DNA of 34,995 nt from Bacteroidaceae bacterium (GCA_017536765.1 JAFXGV010000058.1:1-34995), one strand, 5' to 3'; numbered from the stretch's first letter, positions 19,693-28,361 are shown. The notes: generated by a model from the sequence alone, not told the origin. Translations and numbers: made by a program.

Positions 19693-20070
19693 ATGAGAGG
19701 TAGAATAATTTCAAAAACAAGGTTCGTCTGCGATTTCATTGCAGAAAAAGTTTTAGAATGGGTAGAATACCTATTCCATTTGTTCAAGAGAAGAACGGTG
19801 TGGACAAGCAACCTCACCGAGAGTTATCATATATACAAAAAACAGAGAAACAAAGCATTTGTTGAAGATTTTCTCAATGAACGAAAAAGAGTGCTTAATA
19901 TAAATAGGTATAAAATGGAGATAAAAACAGTTGACGAAGATTGCGACACAAACACCATAGGACAAGTGTTGCTTCTGCGCAAAAATAAACTTATATGCCA
20001 AGCTACACTAAAGACAAAAGAGAGCGACAGCCCCGATTGCAAACTAATATATTGGTCATTTGAAAATTAA
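19693..20070 (+). CDS. Unknown basic protein, divergent from the repressor
   Basis: The 125-residue protein is not recognised. It has a basic, helical first half (FVCDFIAEKVLEWVEYLFHLFKRR split as FIAEKVLEWVEYLFHLF) and a second half that looks beta-rich (VLLLRKNKLICQATLK, CKLIYWSFEN). It is transcribed away from the S24 repressor, the position where phages keep early genes or activators, so a regulatory role is possible but not shown. About 140 bases lie between the likely -7 box and the start. A small membrane-protein gene follows after 13 bases. Confidence 0.6.
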   Translation: MRGRIISKTRFVCDFIAEKVLEWVEYLFHLFKRRTVWTSNLTESYHIYKKQRNKAFVEDFLNERKRVLNINRYKMEIKTVDEDCDTNTIGQVLLLRKNKLICQATLKTKESDSPDCKLIYWSFEN

Positions 20071-20083
20071 AAAAAATAGAATT

Positions 20084-20284
20084 ATGAGAACAACCACACT
20101 TATGTCATTACAGTTTATCAGCCTCATTACAATGATAGGCTGTGCAGAATCCTTGTTATGCAAAGTTATGCCAACCATACTGTTTGTGTTATCTTTTTCC
20201 GTGTTCGCCGCTTGCAGCATATACATAAGCAAGCACGAAAAGGAACTTATCCGCGACAACGCAAGACGATACAAAAAGGCATAA
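20084..20284 (+). CDS. Small two-helix membrane protein
   Basis: The 66-residue product has two hydrophobic segments (LMSLQFISLITMIGC and MPTILFVLSFSVFAACSIYI) and a charged tail (KHEKELIRDNARRYKKA). The ATG at 20084 is preferred over an upstream TTG in the same frame. It is in one unit with 19693-20070 and ends just before a strong terminator. The family is not recognised; size and topology would allow a small holin or antiholin-like protein, but nothing specific supports that. Confidence 0.55.
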   Translation: MRTTTLMSLQFISLITMIGCAESLLCKVMPTILFVLSFSVFAACSIYISKHEKELIRDNARRYKKA

Positions 20285-20294
20285 AATAAACATA

Positions 20295-20344
20295 CAATAG
20301 CAACGGGGCTGTAAATCTTTGAAATTACAGCCCCGTTGCTATTG
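20295..20344. terminator. Bidirectional terminator with 20-bp perfect arms
   Basis: Arms 20295-20314 and 20325-20344 are perfectly complementary (CAATAGCAACGGGGC...) around a 10-base loop. The hairpin lies between the convergent ends of the small membrane-protein gene and the last gene of the tail/capsid operon. Confidence 0.85.
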
Positions 20345-20764
20345 TCAATCGCGCCTTGGTTTTTCCCTTAACGACAGAATATGCTCAATTGCCGCAGCGT
20401 TTTCCATATTAAGCGTGCGATAGAGCGTAGCGCTGTCGCTCTTCACAAAATCGAGCCATCGTGCGAAGAGCGAGTGTACAAGATAGTTCTCGCACAAAGC
20501 TGCAAGAGTGGCGGTTCTGTCGGTTTTCCAGTTAGACGGCATATTTAGTTCATATACTATTTCGTCTGAGTTTTTTATAAGCGTTGCATAGGGCGAAAGC
20601 AGTTTCAACACCTCGGCAAGCGTAGCCGACAGCATAATTTCTATTTTAGCGCTGTCGTCGGCTGTAGATGCAACAAGTTCGGGGGCCGATAATTTGTTAC
20701 CCAAATGTGCCGACATACTATGCAGTTCCTCTATTATTTTTTCTTTTTCTATTATTAGTTCCAT
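20345..20764 (-). CDS. Small helical protein, paralogue of two terminase-operon genes
   Basis: This 139-residue protein is the last gene of the capsid/tail unit, 2 bases after the nozzle gene. It shares a pattern with the products of 29191-29697 and 29701-30177: an S-[ST]-x-DD element, about 15 residues, then a helix ending in (A/N)E(L/V), and later a Y-x(2)-(H/K/N)-x(3)-R/Q-WL helix (NYLVHSLFARWLDF here). I do not know the family. The context suggests a structural or connector component of the particle. Confidence 0.6.
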   Translation of the reverse strand: MELIIEKEKIIEELHSMSAHLGNKLSAPELVASTADDSAKIEIMLSATLAEVLKLLSPYATLIKNSDEIVYELNMPSNWKTDRTATLAALCENYLVHSLFARWLDFVKSDSATLYRTLNMENAAAIEHILSLREKPRRD

Positions 20765-20766
20765 AA

Positions 20767-23664
20767 TTAACGTAAACGATTATTCCATACACACTCTATT
20801 GACAATTCTGCACCCACCACCCTGCTATCGGCGGCTATTGCACCGGACAAGGCAATAACATAGTACTTGTACGATTGCGTGGGAAAGAAAGGGAAAACCA
20901 CATCGTTGAAATCTTTCTCCTTTTCCACGCCGCAAAGCAATTTGAAGTGAACGCCATCGTTGCTGCACAACAGATAACAACCCAACCCTGCATATTCATA
21001 CGAAGCACTTTGCGTGGTCATCTTCACCGATGCGTGCAACATCAGCTGTATAATTCTTTTAGGCAACTTTGTGCCCCACAATTGCGGGCGGGTAATAAGC
21101 AACACGGGAGCATACCCTCCGGAATTATTATTTTGCAACAGCGAAATGTAGCTTTTATCATCGACACAAGTATTTGTAACAAGATGGGGGTAGCAGTTTA
21201 CAAAACAGGTATACCCGCGGTTCACTTTTGCCCAGCACCCGTTCTCGAGCGAGAATACATATGTGTATTCATAGCGCGGGTTCGATATCCAAATCTCCTT
21301 TTCACTTGCCAGAAAACCTATTACAACATCCTTAATATACTCCTTGAATAATATGCGACCTACTGCCGATGTGTTATATGAGAGCGCGGCAATTTTGTAG
21401 AATATCGATGATGGTGTAATCTCCTTTATAGGCATTTCGTTACTATCCAACGATGCCGACAAGCAGGTGAGTTCACCTCCTTGCAATAGCATTACACCTT
21501 TATCGCTCACAAAAACCACACCGGAATCGATACAGCAAAGCGATGCGGGGTTTATGCACACCTCACGCGATAAAGGATGCGCTGCCGCATAGGTGACATT
21601 GCCCGATGCATCCACCGCCATTGCCCATATACCATCTCTGCAGAAGACATAAAGCGGATGTTGGCCGAACTGACCTTGCGACAAAGCAACCGTGTTGCTG
21701 CAAACCGCCAGGATATCTTCGTGCGAAGGTGTGTAGGTATTCTTGGCCGGGAAATAAAAGGGGTTATCCACAGCCGACACCTTCATAACATTCCCACGCA
21801 CCTCGCACGGGTTCACCTCGTCCACCTGCGGAATTTCGGGTAGCACCTCCCACGAAGAATCTATGGAGATATCCCTGATATCAAGTAAATTATCAAGCAC
21901 ATCGCCCTGCTTTATCACTATGGTAATGGTGTCTCCATCTACGGGATTCAGCGTAGATATAAGCGGGCGGTACTGGGCACTGCCACGCGCTGTGAATTCC
22001 ACATCGCCGTAATACCACCCCTTGCCTCCAATGTATTGGATTACATACTCTCCCGGGGTGTAAGAGAAGAATGCCTTGACATTTTCGGCCGACAGCAATA
22101 TGGGTTGTTGGCCATCGCTCATCCCACTCACTAAAGTAACTGTGCAACCATCGCCGTATGAATGAACATATGCTGCAAGATTCAATGTTTTGTGAGGTGT
22201 GAGAGGAAATGTTTTGCGATACACTGTAGAACCTATTTTAATGACAAACGTGGTTTCACAAGCTCGCGAATCGGGGTACATAATGTATGGCGTTATATAA
22301 TATGCGCCATCCTTCACTCCCAATGCAAATGTACCATCATACTCCCGCTTAACCACAGACATACCCATAGAGGTCTTTATTTTGGTATGCACCATTGCAT
22401 AGGTGGTAAGAGCAGCCTCCATTGCGGCAGGCAGATAATCATTGGAGTTGTATCCCTTAAAAAGCTGTTCGCGCATACCGGCAAGGTGCAAGCGCCCGTT
22501 GAACAGATAACTGCTTGCTGCAGTGCGTGCAACTGCCGGTGAATCCTCGTCGGGCATATTATCGCACAGCGCAAGGCCGGTGGCGGTAACATTCTTTACA
22601 CTGTCCACCAACACACCATCAATATTGTACTCCGCTATTTTATAGAACATTGCAGCGTTGGTTACGTCGGAAAGCAGTTCGCTGTTATCCTTGTTTACAT
22701 AGCGTTTATTTCCTCTTTCATTGGAATAATACATACCATTTCTAATGCTCCACTTGTCGGCTGTCTCGGCCACCTTATGCCCATATATGGAACCGCTGGT
22801 AAAGAGATCTATGGCCACAATGATATTCTCCCAAGCCTTCAGGTCAATGTTTTTGAAATGGAACGAAGGCTTGAAGCCCTGTACCTTCACCCTGTATCGG
22901 CTCGAAGAAGGTGCATTGCCATTGCCGGTATCTATTGCCTCCGCAGCGTAATTGTCGGCATCGCGTGCAAGGCCTGCAATGCTATTATCGTCATCTACAT
23001 AGTATATGGGCGAATAGCAGAGATAACTGCCATCGTACAGGCGGAATGCAAAACGGAACAGGGCTCTATCCACAAAATACCCTTTTGAGTGCAGTTCGGC
23101 AAGGCACTCGTCGAAAAAGCCCAATGATGCATTGCCCCAATAGAGCGGATCGTCTATATTATCCAGTGCCGGCATGAGCAGATAGCTGCCATCGGTTTTG
23201 AGCGAATAGACAATGGATTCCACTGAAAACGTAAGAGAAGGCATCGGGGGGCGCTCGCCAAGCCAACGATATTTATCGGCATCGTAAATAAGATAATATA
23301 TTGTTGAAACCGCAATACAGCATACGATGTTGCCCGAGAATTCAATGCGTTCAACGCCCTTGAGAAGCGGAAAGAGCATAAGTTCATCGGGCGAAGAGGC
23401 CGATGTCACTATTTTAAGATTTTTATCATAGAAATGCACCGGCAGTTCGTCGGAATTCTTTATGGCAAGATACATCTCCGATGCGGAATGCCAATAAATG
23501 CGGCTGTAAACCGACTCCAGTTCCGTGTCCTGCCCGGCGATGGGAATTGGGAGAAGAACACCATCGCGGTATCTCAAATTCACAACTTCCATACACTCGC
23601 CATCGGCAACTAACAGGTTGTCGCTACCTAACGTGAGGCCCTTAAAGGAAAAACTTTTTTGCAT
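20767..23664 (-). CDS. Tail nozzle/tubular protein B-like protein
   Basis: The 965-residue protein is beta-rich throughout, with a repeated beta-propeller-like pattern. A conserved stretch near residues 640-710 (QFGQHPLYVFCRDGIWAMAV, then HPLSREVCINPASLCCIDSG, VVFVSDKGVMLLQGG) is what I know from the large tail nozzle or stabilisation proteins of podoviruses of Bacteroidota, counterparts of T7 gp12. The protein should form the distal tail tube below the adaptor. It follows the spanin gene after 12 bases. Its length is within the family's range and the frame is intact. Assignment is from pattern recognition and position. Confidence 0.7.
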   Translation of the reverse strand: MQKSFSFKGLTLGSDNLLVADGECMEVVNLRYRDGVLLPIPIAGQDTELESVYSRIYWHSASEMYLAIKNSDELPVHFYDKNLKIVTSASSPDELMLFPLLKGVERIEFSGNIVCCIAVSTIYYLIYDADKYRWLGERPPMPSLTFSVESIVYSLKTDGSYLLMPALDNIDDPLYWGNASLGFFDECLAELHSKGYFVDRALFRFAFRLYDGSYLCYSPIYYVDDDNSIAGLARDADNYAAEAIDTGNGNAPSSSRYRVKVQGFKPSFHFKNIDLKAWENIIVAIDLFTSGSIYGHKVAETADKWSIRNGMYYSNERGNKRYVNKDNSELLSDVTNAAMFYKIAEYNIDGVLVDSVKNVTATGLALCDNMPDEDSPAVARTAASSYLFNGRLHLAGMREQLFKGYNSNDYLPAAMEAALTTYAMVHTKIKTSMGMSVVKREYDGTFALGVKDGAYYITPYIMYPDSRACETTFVIKIGSTVYRKTFPLTPHKTLNLAAYVHSYGDGCTVTLVSGMSDGQQPILLSAENVKAFFSYTPGEYVIQYIGGKGWYYGDVEFTARGSAQYRPLISTLNPVDGDTITIVIKQGDVLDNLLDIRDISIDSSWEVLPEIPQVDEVNPCEVRGNVMKVSAVDNPFYFPAKNTYTPSHEDILAVCSNTVALSQGQFGQHPLYVFCRDGIWAMAVDASGNVTYAAAHPLSREVCINPASLCCIDSGVVFVSDKGVMLLQGGELTCLSASLDSNEMPIKEITPSSIFYKIAALSYNTSAVGRILFKEYIKDVVIGFLASEKEIWISNPRYEYTYVFSLENGCWAKVNRGYTCFVNCYPHLVTNTCVDDKSYISLLQNNNSGGYAPVLLITRPQLWGTKLPKRIIQLMLHASVKMTTQSASYEYAGLGCYLLCSNDGVHFKLLCGVEKEKDFNDVVFPFFPTQSYKYYVIALSGAIAADSRVVGAELSIECVWNNRLR

Positions 23665-23676
23665 ATATCATTTCAT

Positions 23677-24069
23677 TTACAAATTCTTCAAACAGCGCCA
23701 CAATCTTTGCGGCAATCGGCATAGCAGCAATAACAACAGTAGCAGCGGCAACAACAATCGGCGAAGCGGAAAGATACGCGGTTTGGCTTTTTCCACGGTG
23801 ACAACACGCTCGCTGTATATTGTATCGCGTTTCAAGAAGGTGTCTATGCGCACCTTGTCGCGGTACAACGTGCGCACCCTTTCCAGGAACACAGTATCGG
23901 CCCGGCTTATAACGGAAACACTGTCGTGGATAAATATGCTATCGCGCACAATGTGATTGTTATAGCTATCACGCGTTGCAAACATATTTGTTTGTTGCCT
24001 GCCTGTTGCACACGATGCAACAAGCAGAACCAACAAACTAAACAATATTATTTTTCTCACCTGTTTCAT
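23677..24069 (-). CDS. Probable unimolecular spanin (lysis lipoprotein with C-terminal membrane helix)
   Basis: The protein of 130 residues has an N-terminal lipoprotein signal with lipobox LLVASC (Cys about 20), a polar periplasmic stretch with alternating DS/DT patterns (DSIFIHDSVSVI, DTVFLERVRT, RDTIYSERVV), and a nearly pure Leu C-terminal helix (RRLLLPLLLLLLLLCRL). An outer-membrane lipid anchor plus an inner-membrane helix in one protein is the u-spanin design, which fuses the two membranes during phage lysis. It overlaps the holin gene by 32 bases. No endolysin gene is beside it. Confidence 0.75.
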   Translation of the reverse strand: MKQVRKIILFSLLVLLVASCATGRQQTNMFATRDSYNNHIVRDSIFIHDSVSVISRADTVFLERVRTLYRDKVRIDTFLKRDTIYSERVVTVEKAKPRIFPLRRLLLPLLLLLLLLCRLPQRLWRCLKNL

Positions 24070-24511
24070 ATAGCTCTATATAATCTTTCAAACAGTCGCA
24101 GCGTTCCACCACCTTAAGGCTCAATATGTAGTACAAGAAATTGAGAACACTCAAGAGTGTGCTGTTCTCGCGGGTGAGCAAGCGGGCATTACGCACTATG
24201 TTGGTACCATAGAAATAGTATGCCACATACATCATAAACGACACACAATGCACGGCTGCACGCTCCTCGCCTTTAAGATGGCCCAACAGATATATGGCAG
24301 CAACCATTACAAAATATATGGCAGCATCACGAAAGAAGCAGAAAGCCTTCTTAAAACTCCAGTTGCGATGGTTGCCAAGGTCGGCAAGTATACCCACGAT
24401 AAAGTTGAGGGTGAAGAGCAGTACCAAACCATACATATCATCCTTTATGGGAAAAAGCAATCCCGCCACATTGGCAAAGAGCGATGCCACAATAAGTTTA
24501 AGACTATCCAT
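24038..24511 (-). CDS. Phage holin family protein
   Basis: The 157-residue protein has three to four hydrophobic helices (LKLIVASLFANVAGLLFP, DMYGLVLLFTLNFIVGIL, DAAIYFVMVAAIYLLGHL, SFMMYVAYYFYG) and a charged C-terminal tail, the usual layout of Bacteroidota phage holins. The motif LADLGNHRNWSFKKAFCFFRD between helices is typical. It should make the inner-membrane lesion that starts lysis. It is followed directly by the spanin, giving a lysis cassette inside the tail operon. Confidence 0.78.
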   Translation of the reverse strand: MDSLKLIVASLFANVAGLLFPIKDDMYGLVLLFTLNFIVGILADLGNHRNWSFKKAFCFFRDAAIYFVMVAAIYLLGHLKGEERAAVHCVSFMMYVAYYFYGTNIVRNARLLTRENSTLLSVLNFLYYILSLKVVERCDCLKDYIELYETGEKNNIV

Positions 24512-24518
24512 ATTCTGT

Positions 24519-24797
24519 TTATTGCATATATTTCACCAGGGAGAGCTCGCTGCGCGAGGAAAATTTAACACATTGCCCCTCCATCACCCCTTCGAGCGTT
24601 ATCTCGCACTTGGGAATATCCAAGCCGAAGTCGTCATATTTTATATACTCCTCCACTCCATCGATGCTCACAAGAAGGTTCACAGGGAAAGGGCCTTTTT
24701 TGTGCACTCTCACCCTCACATCACCTGCAGAACAGCACAAAGGAGCCGTTTCCCAACAGGTGCCATTGAATGATATCTCCAAACATCTAACAGCCAT
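24519..24797 (-). CDS. Small unknown virion-operon protein
   Basis: This 92-residue protein is probably all-beta (LEISFNGTCWETAPL, VRVRVHKKGPFPVNLLVSID). It lies between the adaptor (3-base gap) and the holin (7-base gap), so it is translated from the virion transcript. I do not recognise the family; a small head- or tail-decoration protein would fit. Confidence 0.6.
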   Translation of the reverse strand: MAVRCLEISFNGTCWETAPLCCSAGDVRVRVHKKGPFPVNLLVSIDGVEEYIKYDDFGLDIPKCEITLEGVMEGQCVKFSSRSELSLVKYMQ

Positions 24798-24800
24798 ATA

Positions 24801-25451
24801 TTATTGTTTTTTTTCTTTATTACACAGCGACAAGGCAAGTGACATAAAAGCATTTGCCGCATCGCGCCTTTCAAACATATTGTAAAGCAGAGCCACACAT
24901 TGGTACAGCACAGCCTGCACCAGAGGGTTAGACAATTCACTGTTCAGTCCTCTATTCTCGTCAAAAGCCGCCTCGTATGCAAAACTTTTCACAACAGGAA
25001 CCACCCCCTGTGGCAAGGAGTAGTAATAAAGCACAGGTTTTCCCAAGCTATTCACCCCTTCTACACATACAGGCCTGCAAGCACCCGCACGGGTATGCAT
25101 ATTGCTCTGTGCCCTCGCCTCTGCACTATCGGCTGCATACGGCCTGGTACAGGGGCGCTGCCACCCTTCCAGATGCAGTTGCAACAAGGTGACGTAATCA
25201 GTCGGCAACACTATTTCACCACTGCCATCGGCATTACTTTTAATTGCATCGGCAGCCGGTTCATATACGGCCGGGTTGAGCGAGCCATATGTTTTATGGT
25301 GCTGAACAAAGAGAACGGCATCGGGCATCAAGGCCTTTATGGTATCGGAAAGTTTGCGTGTATCCTCGCTCAAAGCGGTGAGTGCATTGTCCTCGTCGGG
25401 TTCGTTTATCAAAAGGCGCACCTTTTCGACGAGGATTGCGAAGGGTATCAT
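24801..25451 (-). CDS. Tail adaptor (T7 gp11 / tubular protein A-like)
   Basis: The ATG at 25451 forms an ATGA overlap with the preceding gene and is preferred over a TTG two codons upstream; the product is 216 residues. The start VEKVRLLINEPDED and the central LPTDYVTLLQLHLEGWQR, followed by a C-terminal helix rich in A and L (PLVQAVLYQCVALLYNMFERRDAANAF split as VQAVLYQCVALLYNMF), match the pattern of gp11-type adaptor/ring proteins of podoviruses. These bind below the portal and hold the nozzle. The position two genes before the holin and in the same operon as the nozzle agrees. Confidence 0.68.
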   Translation of the reverse strand: MIPFAILVEKVRLLINEPDEDNALTALSEDTRKLSDTIKALMPDAVLFVQHHKTYGSLNPAVYEPAADAIKSNADGSGEIVLPTDYVTLLQLHLEGWQRPCTRPYAADSAEARAQSNMHTRAGACRPVCVEGVNSLGKPVLYYYSLPQGVVPVVKSFAYEAAFDENRGLNSELSNPLVQAVLYQCVALLYNMFERRDAANAFMSLALSLCNKEKKQ

Positions 25452-25873
25452 AACCAATTGGGGAACGACACCCCCTTTTGTGCTGCCACAGCTTTAACGG
25501 CAGCCTTGTTCTGCAAGTCGGAGAGGCTGCAGCAATATGGCTCACCCATAAGCACCGTGCGCGCTTGTTGCAAATTAGAAACCTCGGTAAATACATCACC
25601 GGCTACTGTTTCGTCGGGCTCAGCCTCTTGTTCATTAGCAATAGTAGCTATATTATCGACCTTGCCGCGCCTTATTTCGCCACAGCGGAACGCCTGGCTG
25701 TTCTCTATTGCCTGCTGGTAGAGCGGATTATCGGTTGTGTATTGCGCAGGATATACTCCGGTGGAGTTTACCATTCCGCCTGTAAATTCTATTCGTATAA
25801 GCGCTTTACCCACGCGGAAGAAACTGTTTCGTTCCACCTGACCGTGTATCTCGTATGTAATTCTTTTTCCCAT
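25448..25873 (-). CDS. Small head-associated protein after the capsid gene
   Basis: The 141-residue protein starts with a beta-rich part (RITYEIHGQVERNSFFRVGK split as YEIHGQVERNSFFRVG) and ends with a short helical tail KAAVKAVAAQKGVSFPNW, a SAP/HeH-like ending that I have seen in head proteins of Bacteroidota phages. The first 70 residues describe a small domain with a Y-x-A-Q-Y segment. Its place right after the major capsid gene suggests a head or head-fibre protein, but the family is not certain. It overlaps the adaptor start by 4 bases. Confidence 0.6.
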   Translation of the reverse strand: MGKRITYEIHGQVERNSFFRVGKALIRIEFTGGMVNSTGVYPAQYTTDNPLYQQAIENSQAFRCGEIRRGKVDNIATIANEQEAEPDETVAGDVFTEVSNLQQARTVLMGEPYCCSLSDLQNKAAVKAVAAQKGVSFPNWL

Positions 25874-25890
25874 ATTTTACTGTTTTTTTA

Positions 25891-25919
25891 TTTTGGCACA
25901 CCCAAAAGGTGTGCCAAAA
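25891..25919. promoter_or_regulatory. Hairpin downstream of the major capsid gene
   Basis: Perfect 12-base arms (TTTTGGCACACC and its complement) enclose a 5-base loop in the 55-base gap after the capsid gene. There is no T-run behind it on the minus strand, so it is more likely an RNA-stabilising or partial-termination hairpin that raises capsid transcript over downstream genes. Confidence 0.6.
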
Positions 25920-25928
25920 AGTTCTTTT

Positions 25929-27551
25929 TTATGCCGCTATTATCTCACCGGTATATTCAACCCAGGTAGAACCATTGTAGGTTACTACCGAGCCTGCGCT
26001 GAACCACAGCTTATCCTCACCGTTTACACTATGCTTAACATCGGCTGTAAGCACCACCACATCGTTTGTCTTGGGCGATTCGGGGAGTGTTGCCGAGCTT
26101 GTCACGCGCGATGTACCGGGAATATCGCTCTCGGAAGCGGAGCCGTTTACCCAAATGTGGCTGTAGCCTTTGAGGCAGAGGCAGTCGATGGTCATAACCA
26201 CCTGGCGCTGTGCCTCTTCGCCGTCAACGTTCTCGGTTTTCGAGTCTTCATTTTTCATATAGTAGCGCACAAGGCCGTTGGCATCGATGAGACCACCGCA
26301 ATTGGAATAGCCGAGCGCATCGAGCGTGGGATCGTGTATGAGGTCGATGTCGCCAAACACGGTGTGTATGCGTGTGCACTCTATGCCGAAGACGTTGCTG
26401 TTGGTTACATTGATATTCTTGTGCAGTGTGAGATCTATCTTCTGAATATCATTGAGCAACTGCTTGCCCAGCAACCATATAGCCTTCTTGGTACAGTTGA
26501 AACCGGTGAATTTCACCATCGACAGGTTTATGAGGTCGGCAAAGGTTATCTTGGAAGCAAGGTCGTACTGGCGTTTGAACTGCCAACGGATACCTTTGCT
26601 GAAGTAATCCCACTGATAGCCCATAGCAGCATCCATAGCCTGCACTTTGAACTTTCCGGGCTGGCCCACCCACGCGGTGCGGCAACTCTCCAAGCGGAAC
26701 TGGCGCAGGATAGCCTCGGCAATCTGCGATTTGTTGAATTGTATGCGTTTCTTCTGCGCCGCAAAGTAGTCACTCACAATGCTGTTGCACAGCTGCTTCT
26801 GCAAGTACATACGCTCGGGCACGGGCACAATGGTGCTGGGTGCTATGAATTTTTGTGTTTCGTATGCAGCCGATGAGAGCAAAATAATCTCGGTGCCCGA
26901 GGGTATAGTGGGCACGGTGCAGTAGTCGTCGGTTGCATTAACCTTGGGGCCGTTCACAGCCATTGCTATAGGAGCCTCGGTTGTACTGTTCTTGCCCACG
27001 AAAAAGAGCATAAGGTCAACGCCGGGCATCTCTATCTGGCCGGTGGAATCGTAACCGTTCACACCCTTGCAGATGGCGGTGAAATACTCCTGAAAAATTT
27101 TCCTCTCACCGGTAGTGGAGAAGGGAATCTCGGCACGGGTGGCACCGATACCTGTGTAAGTTTCATTGGTATAGGCCTTGGAGCGCTTGTCGTCTATCAG
27201 GTAATGGTCAACCTCAAAGGAGGTGACACGCACCTGGCGGCGCACCTTACGTTTTATGGTGTCTATGACACTCTCGTCACTCGCCACCCCTATGATTCGG
27301 TCGTCTACCTCAGCCTCCATCAAATCGGGGCTCAGCTCCGATGCGTTTGAAACAGTAGTTGCATCGCCCAGGCCTTGTGTAGGCAAGCCGGCTATGCCTT
27401 TTGAGGGTTTTGTGGTTCCGGGGGCCACTACTGTTGCCATAGCAAGCGACAAACCGGCCTGTTCATCGGCAAAGAGTGCAAGCAGCACGGCCACAGCCAT
27501 AAGGAGAAGAAACATTGGATTCTCCTTGAAGAAATTAAAAACTTTTTTCAT
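25929..27551 (-). CDS. Major capsid protein (HK97-type inferred) with a hydrophobic N-terminus
   Basis: The 540-residue protein is in the scaffold-capsid order, 36 bases after the scaffold gene, and its body (IDTIKRKVRRQVRVTSFEVD split as IKRKVRRQVRVTSFEVDHY; FVGKNSTTEAPIAMAVNGPK; AALDGY-type central region) reads like the major capsid proteins of podoviruses infecting Bacteroidota. The first 40 residues are unusual: MKKVFNFFKENP followed by FLLLMAVAVLLALFA, a typical membrane helix, then SLAMATVVAPGTTKPSKG. This may be a leader removed during maturation. The C-terminal 70 residues form an Ig-like or insertion-type module (TADVKHSVNGEDKLWFSAGS). The frame is intact. Confidence 0.75.
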   Translation of the reverse strand: MKKVFNFFKENPMFLLLMAVAVLLALFADEQAGLSLAMATVVAPGTTKPSKGIAGLPTQGLGDATTVSNASELSPDLMEAEVDDRIIGVASDESVIDTIKRKVRRQVRVTSFEVDHYLIDDKRSKAYTNETYTGIGATRAEIPFSTTGERKIFQEYFTAICKGVNGYDSTGQIEMPGVDLMLFFVGKNSTTEAPIAMAVNGPKVNATDDYCTVPTIPSGTEIILLSSAAYETQKFIAPSTIVPVPERMYLQKQLCNSIVSDYFAAQKKRIQFNKSQIAEAILRQFRLESCRTAWVGQPGKFKVQAMDAAMGYQWDYFSKGIRWQFKRQYDLASKITFADLINLSMVKFTGFNCTKKAIWLLGKQLLNDIQKIDLTLHKNINVTNSNVFGIECTRIHTVFGDIDLIHDPTLDALGYSNCGGLIDANGLVRYYMKNEDSKTENVDGEEAQRQVVMTIDCLCLKGYSHIWVNGSASESDIPGTSRVTSSATLPESPKTNDVVVLTADVKHSVNGEDKLWFSAGSVVTYNGSTWVEYTGEIIAA

Positions 27552-27587
27552 TTTGTAATTTTGTTTATTGGTTATTGAATAAATGAT

Positions 27588-28361
27588 TTATGCATTAAGA
27601 GCATCTTCGATGAGCGAATTGTAACGACGTTTTTCGGGTTGTTGGGGAGCGGCGCTACTCAAGCCTTTTGGCATACCGTCGCCCATCTCCTCTCTCAAGC
27701 GTTGTATATTTGTATTGCGCCCCTTTATGTCACCGGCGGCAAAGGCATTTTCCACATCCTGCTCATAATTGAGGGCATTGTCGAGCGCTGTGCACACTTC
27801 ACGCGAATAGTTCCCCGAAAGGATGGGCATTGCTATATGTTCCCACACGCGGTTCATAAAATCGGCAGGCTCGTAACCACGCTCCTTGCAAAAAGCCTCT
27901 ATTACCGAACGACTTGCAGCAAGATTATCTTCGTAATTCTTTCGTTCCGTTGCCGCTCTCATTAACTCCTCTCTACGCTCCTCATCGGCTTGTAACATCT
28001 CCTCAAACTCGGGCGTACCTTCACTAAGGTTGCCCATTGAGCTGCCAAAGTAGCGTGCCAGAGCTGAGTGGGCGTTTCGCTTGCCGTCGATAATGTCAAT
28101 CATCATCTGCGCCAGGCGAGGATCGCGCTGCAACGCTTCGGCAAATTTATTGTTCTGCTCCTTGTTCTTGTACACATAGGCCAGCAGGGCCTCCTGGTAC
28201 ATCTCGTCGTTAATGTCGAAATTCTCGCCAAATATTCTTTTCAAACCTTCATCAAGGGTTGAAAACGGTGATGTTTCCACAGCATTCTCAATGGGTGCCG
28301 TTGCATCTGCCTGGAGCGTTTGCTCCACATTTTGTAATTCATTGTCTAAATTCTGTTTCAT
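27588..28361 (-). CDS. Scaffold-type protein
   Basis: The 257-residue protein is acidic and helical, with a Gln/Glu-rich N-terminus, a central helical region (ALARYFGSSMGNLSEGTPEF split as ARYFGSSMGNLSEG) and a basic end (PQQPEKRRYNSLIEDALNA). This composition and its place right before the major capsid gene fit a phage scaffolding protein that guides procapsid assembly and leaves before DNA entry. It is first in the minus-strand virion operon and starts 28 bases after the phage-set promoter at 28389-28423. Confidence 0.65.
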   Translation of the reverse strand: MKQNLDNELQNVEQTLQADATAPIENAVETSPFSTLDEGLKRIFGENFDINDEMYQEALLAYVYKNKEQNNKFAEALQRDPRLAQMMIDIIDGKRNAHSALARYFGSSMGNLSEGTPEFEEMLQADEERREELMRAATERKNYEDNLAASRSVIEAFCKERGYEPADFMNRVWEHIAMPILSGNYSREVCTALDNALNYEQDVENAFAAGDIKGRNTNIQRLREEMGDGMPKGLSSAAPQQPEKRRYNSLIEDALNA

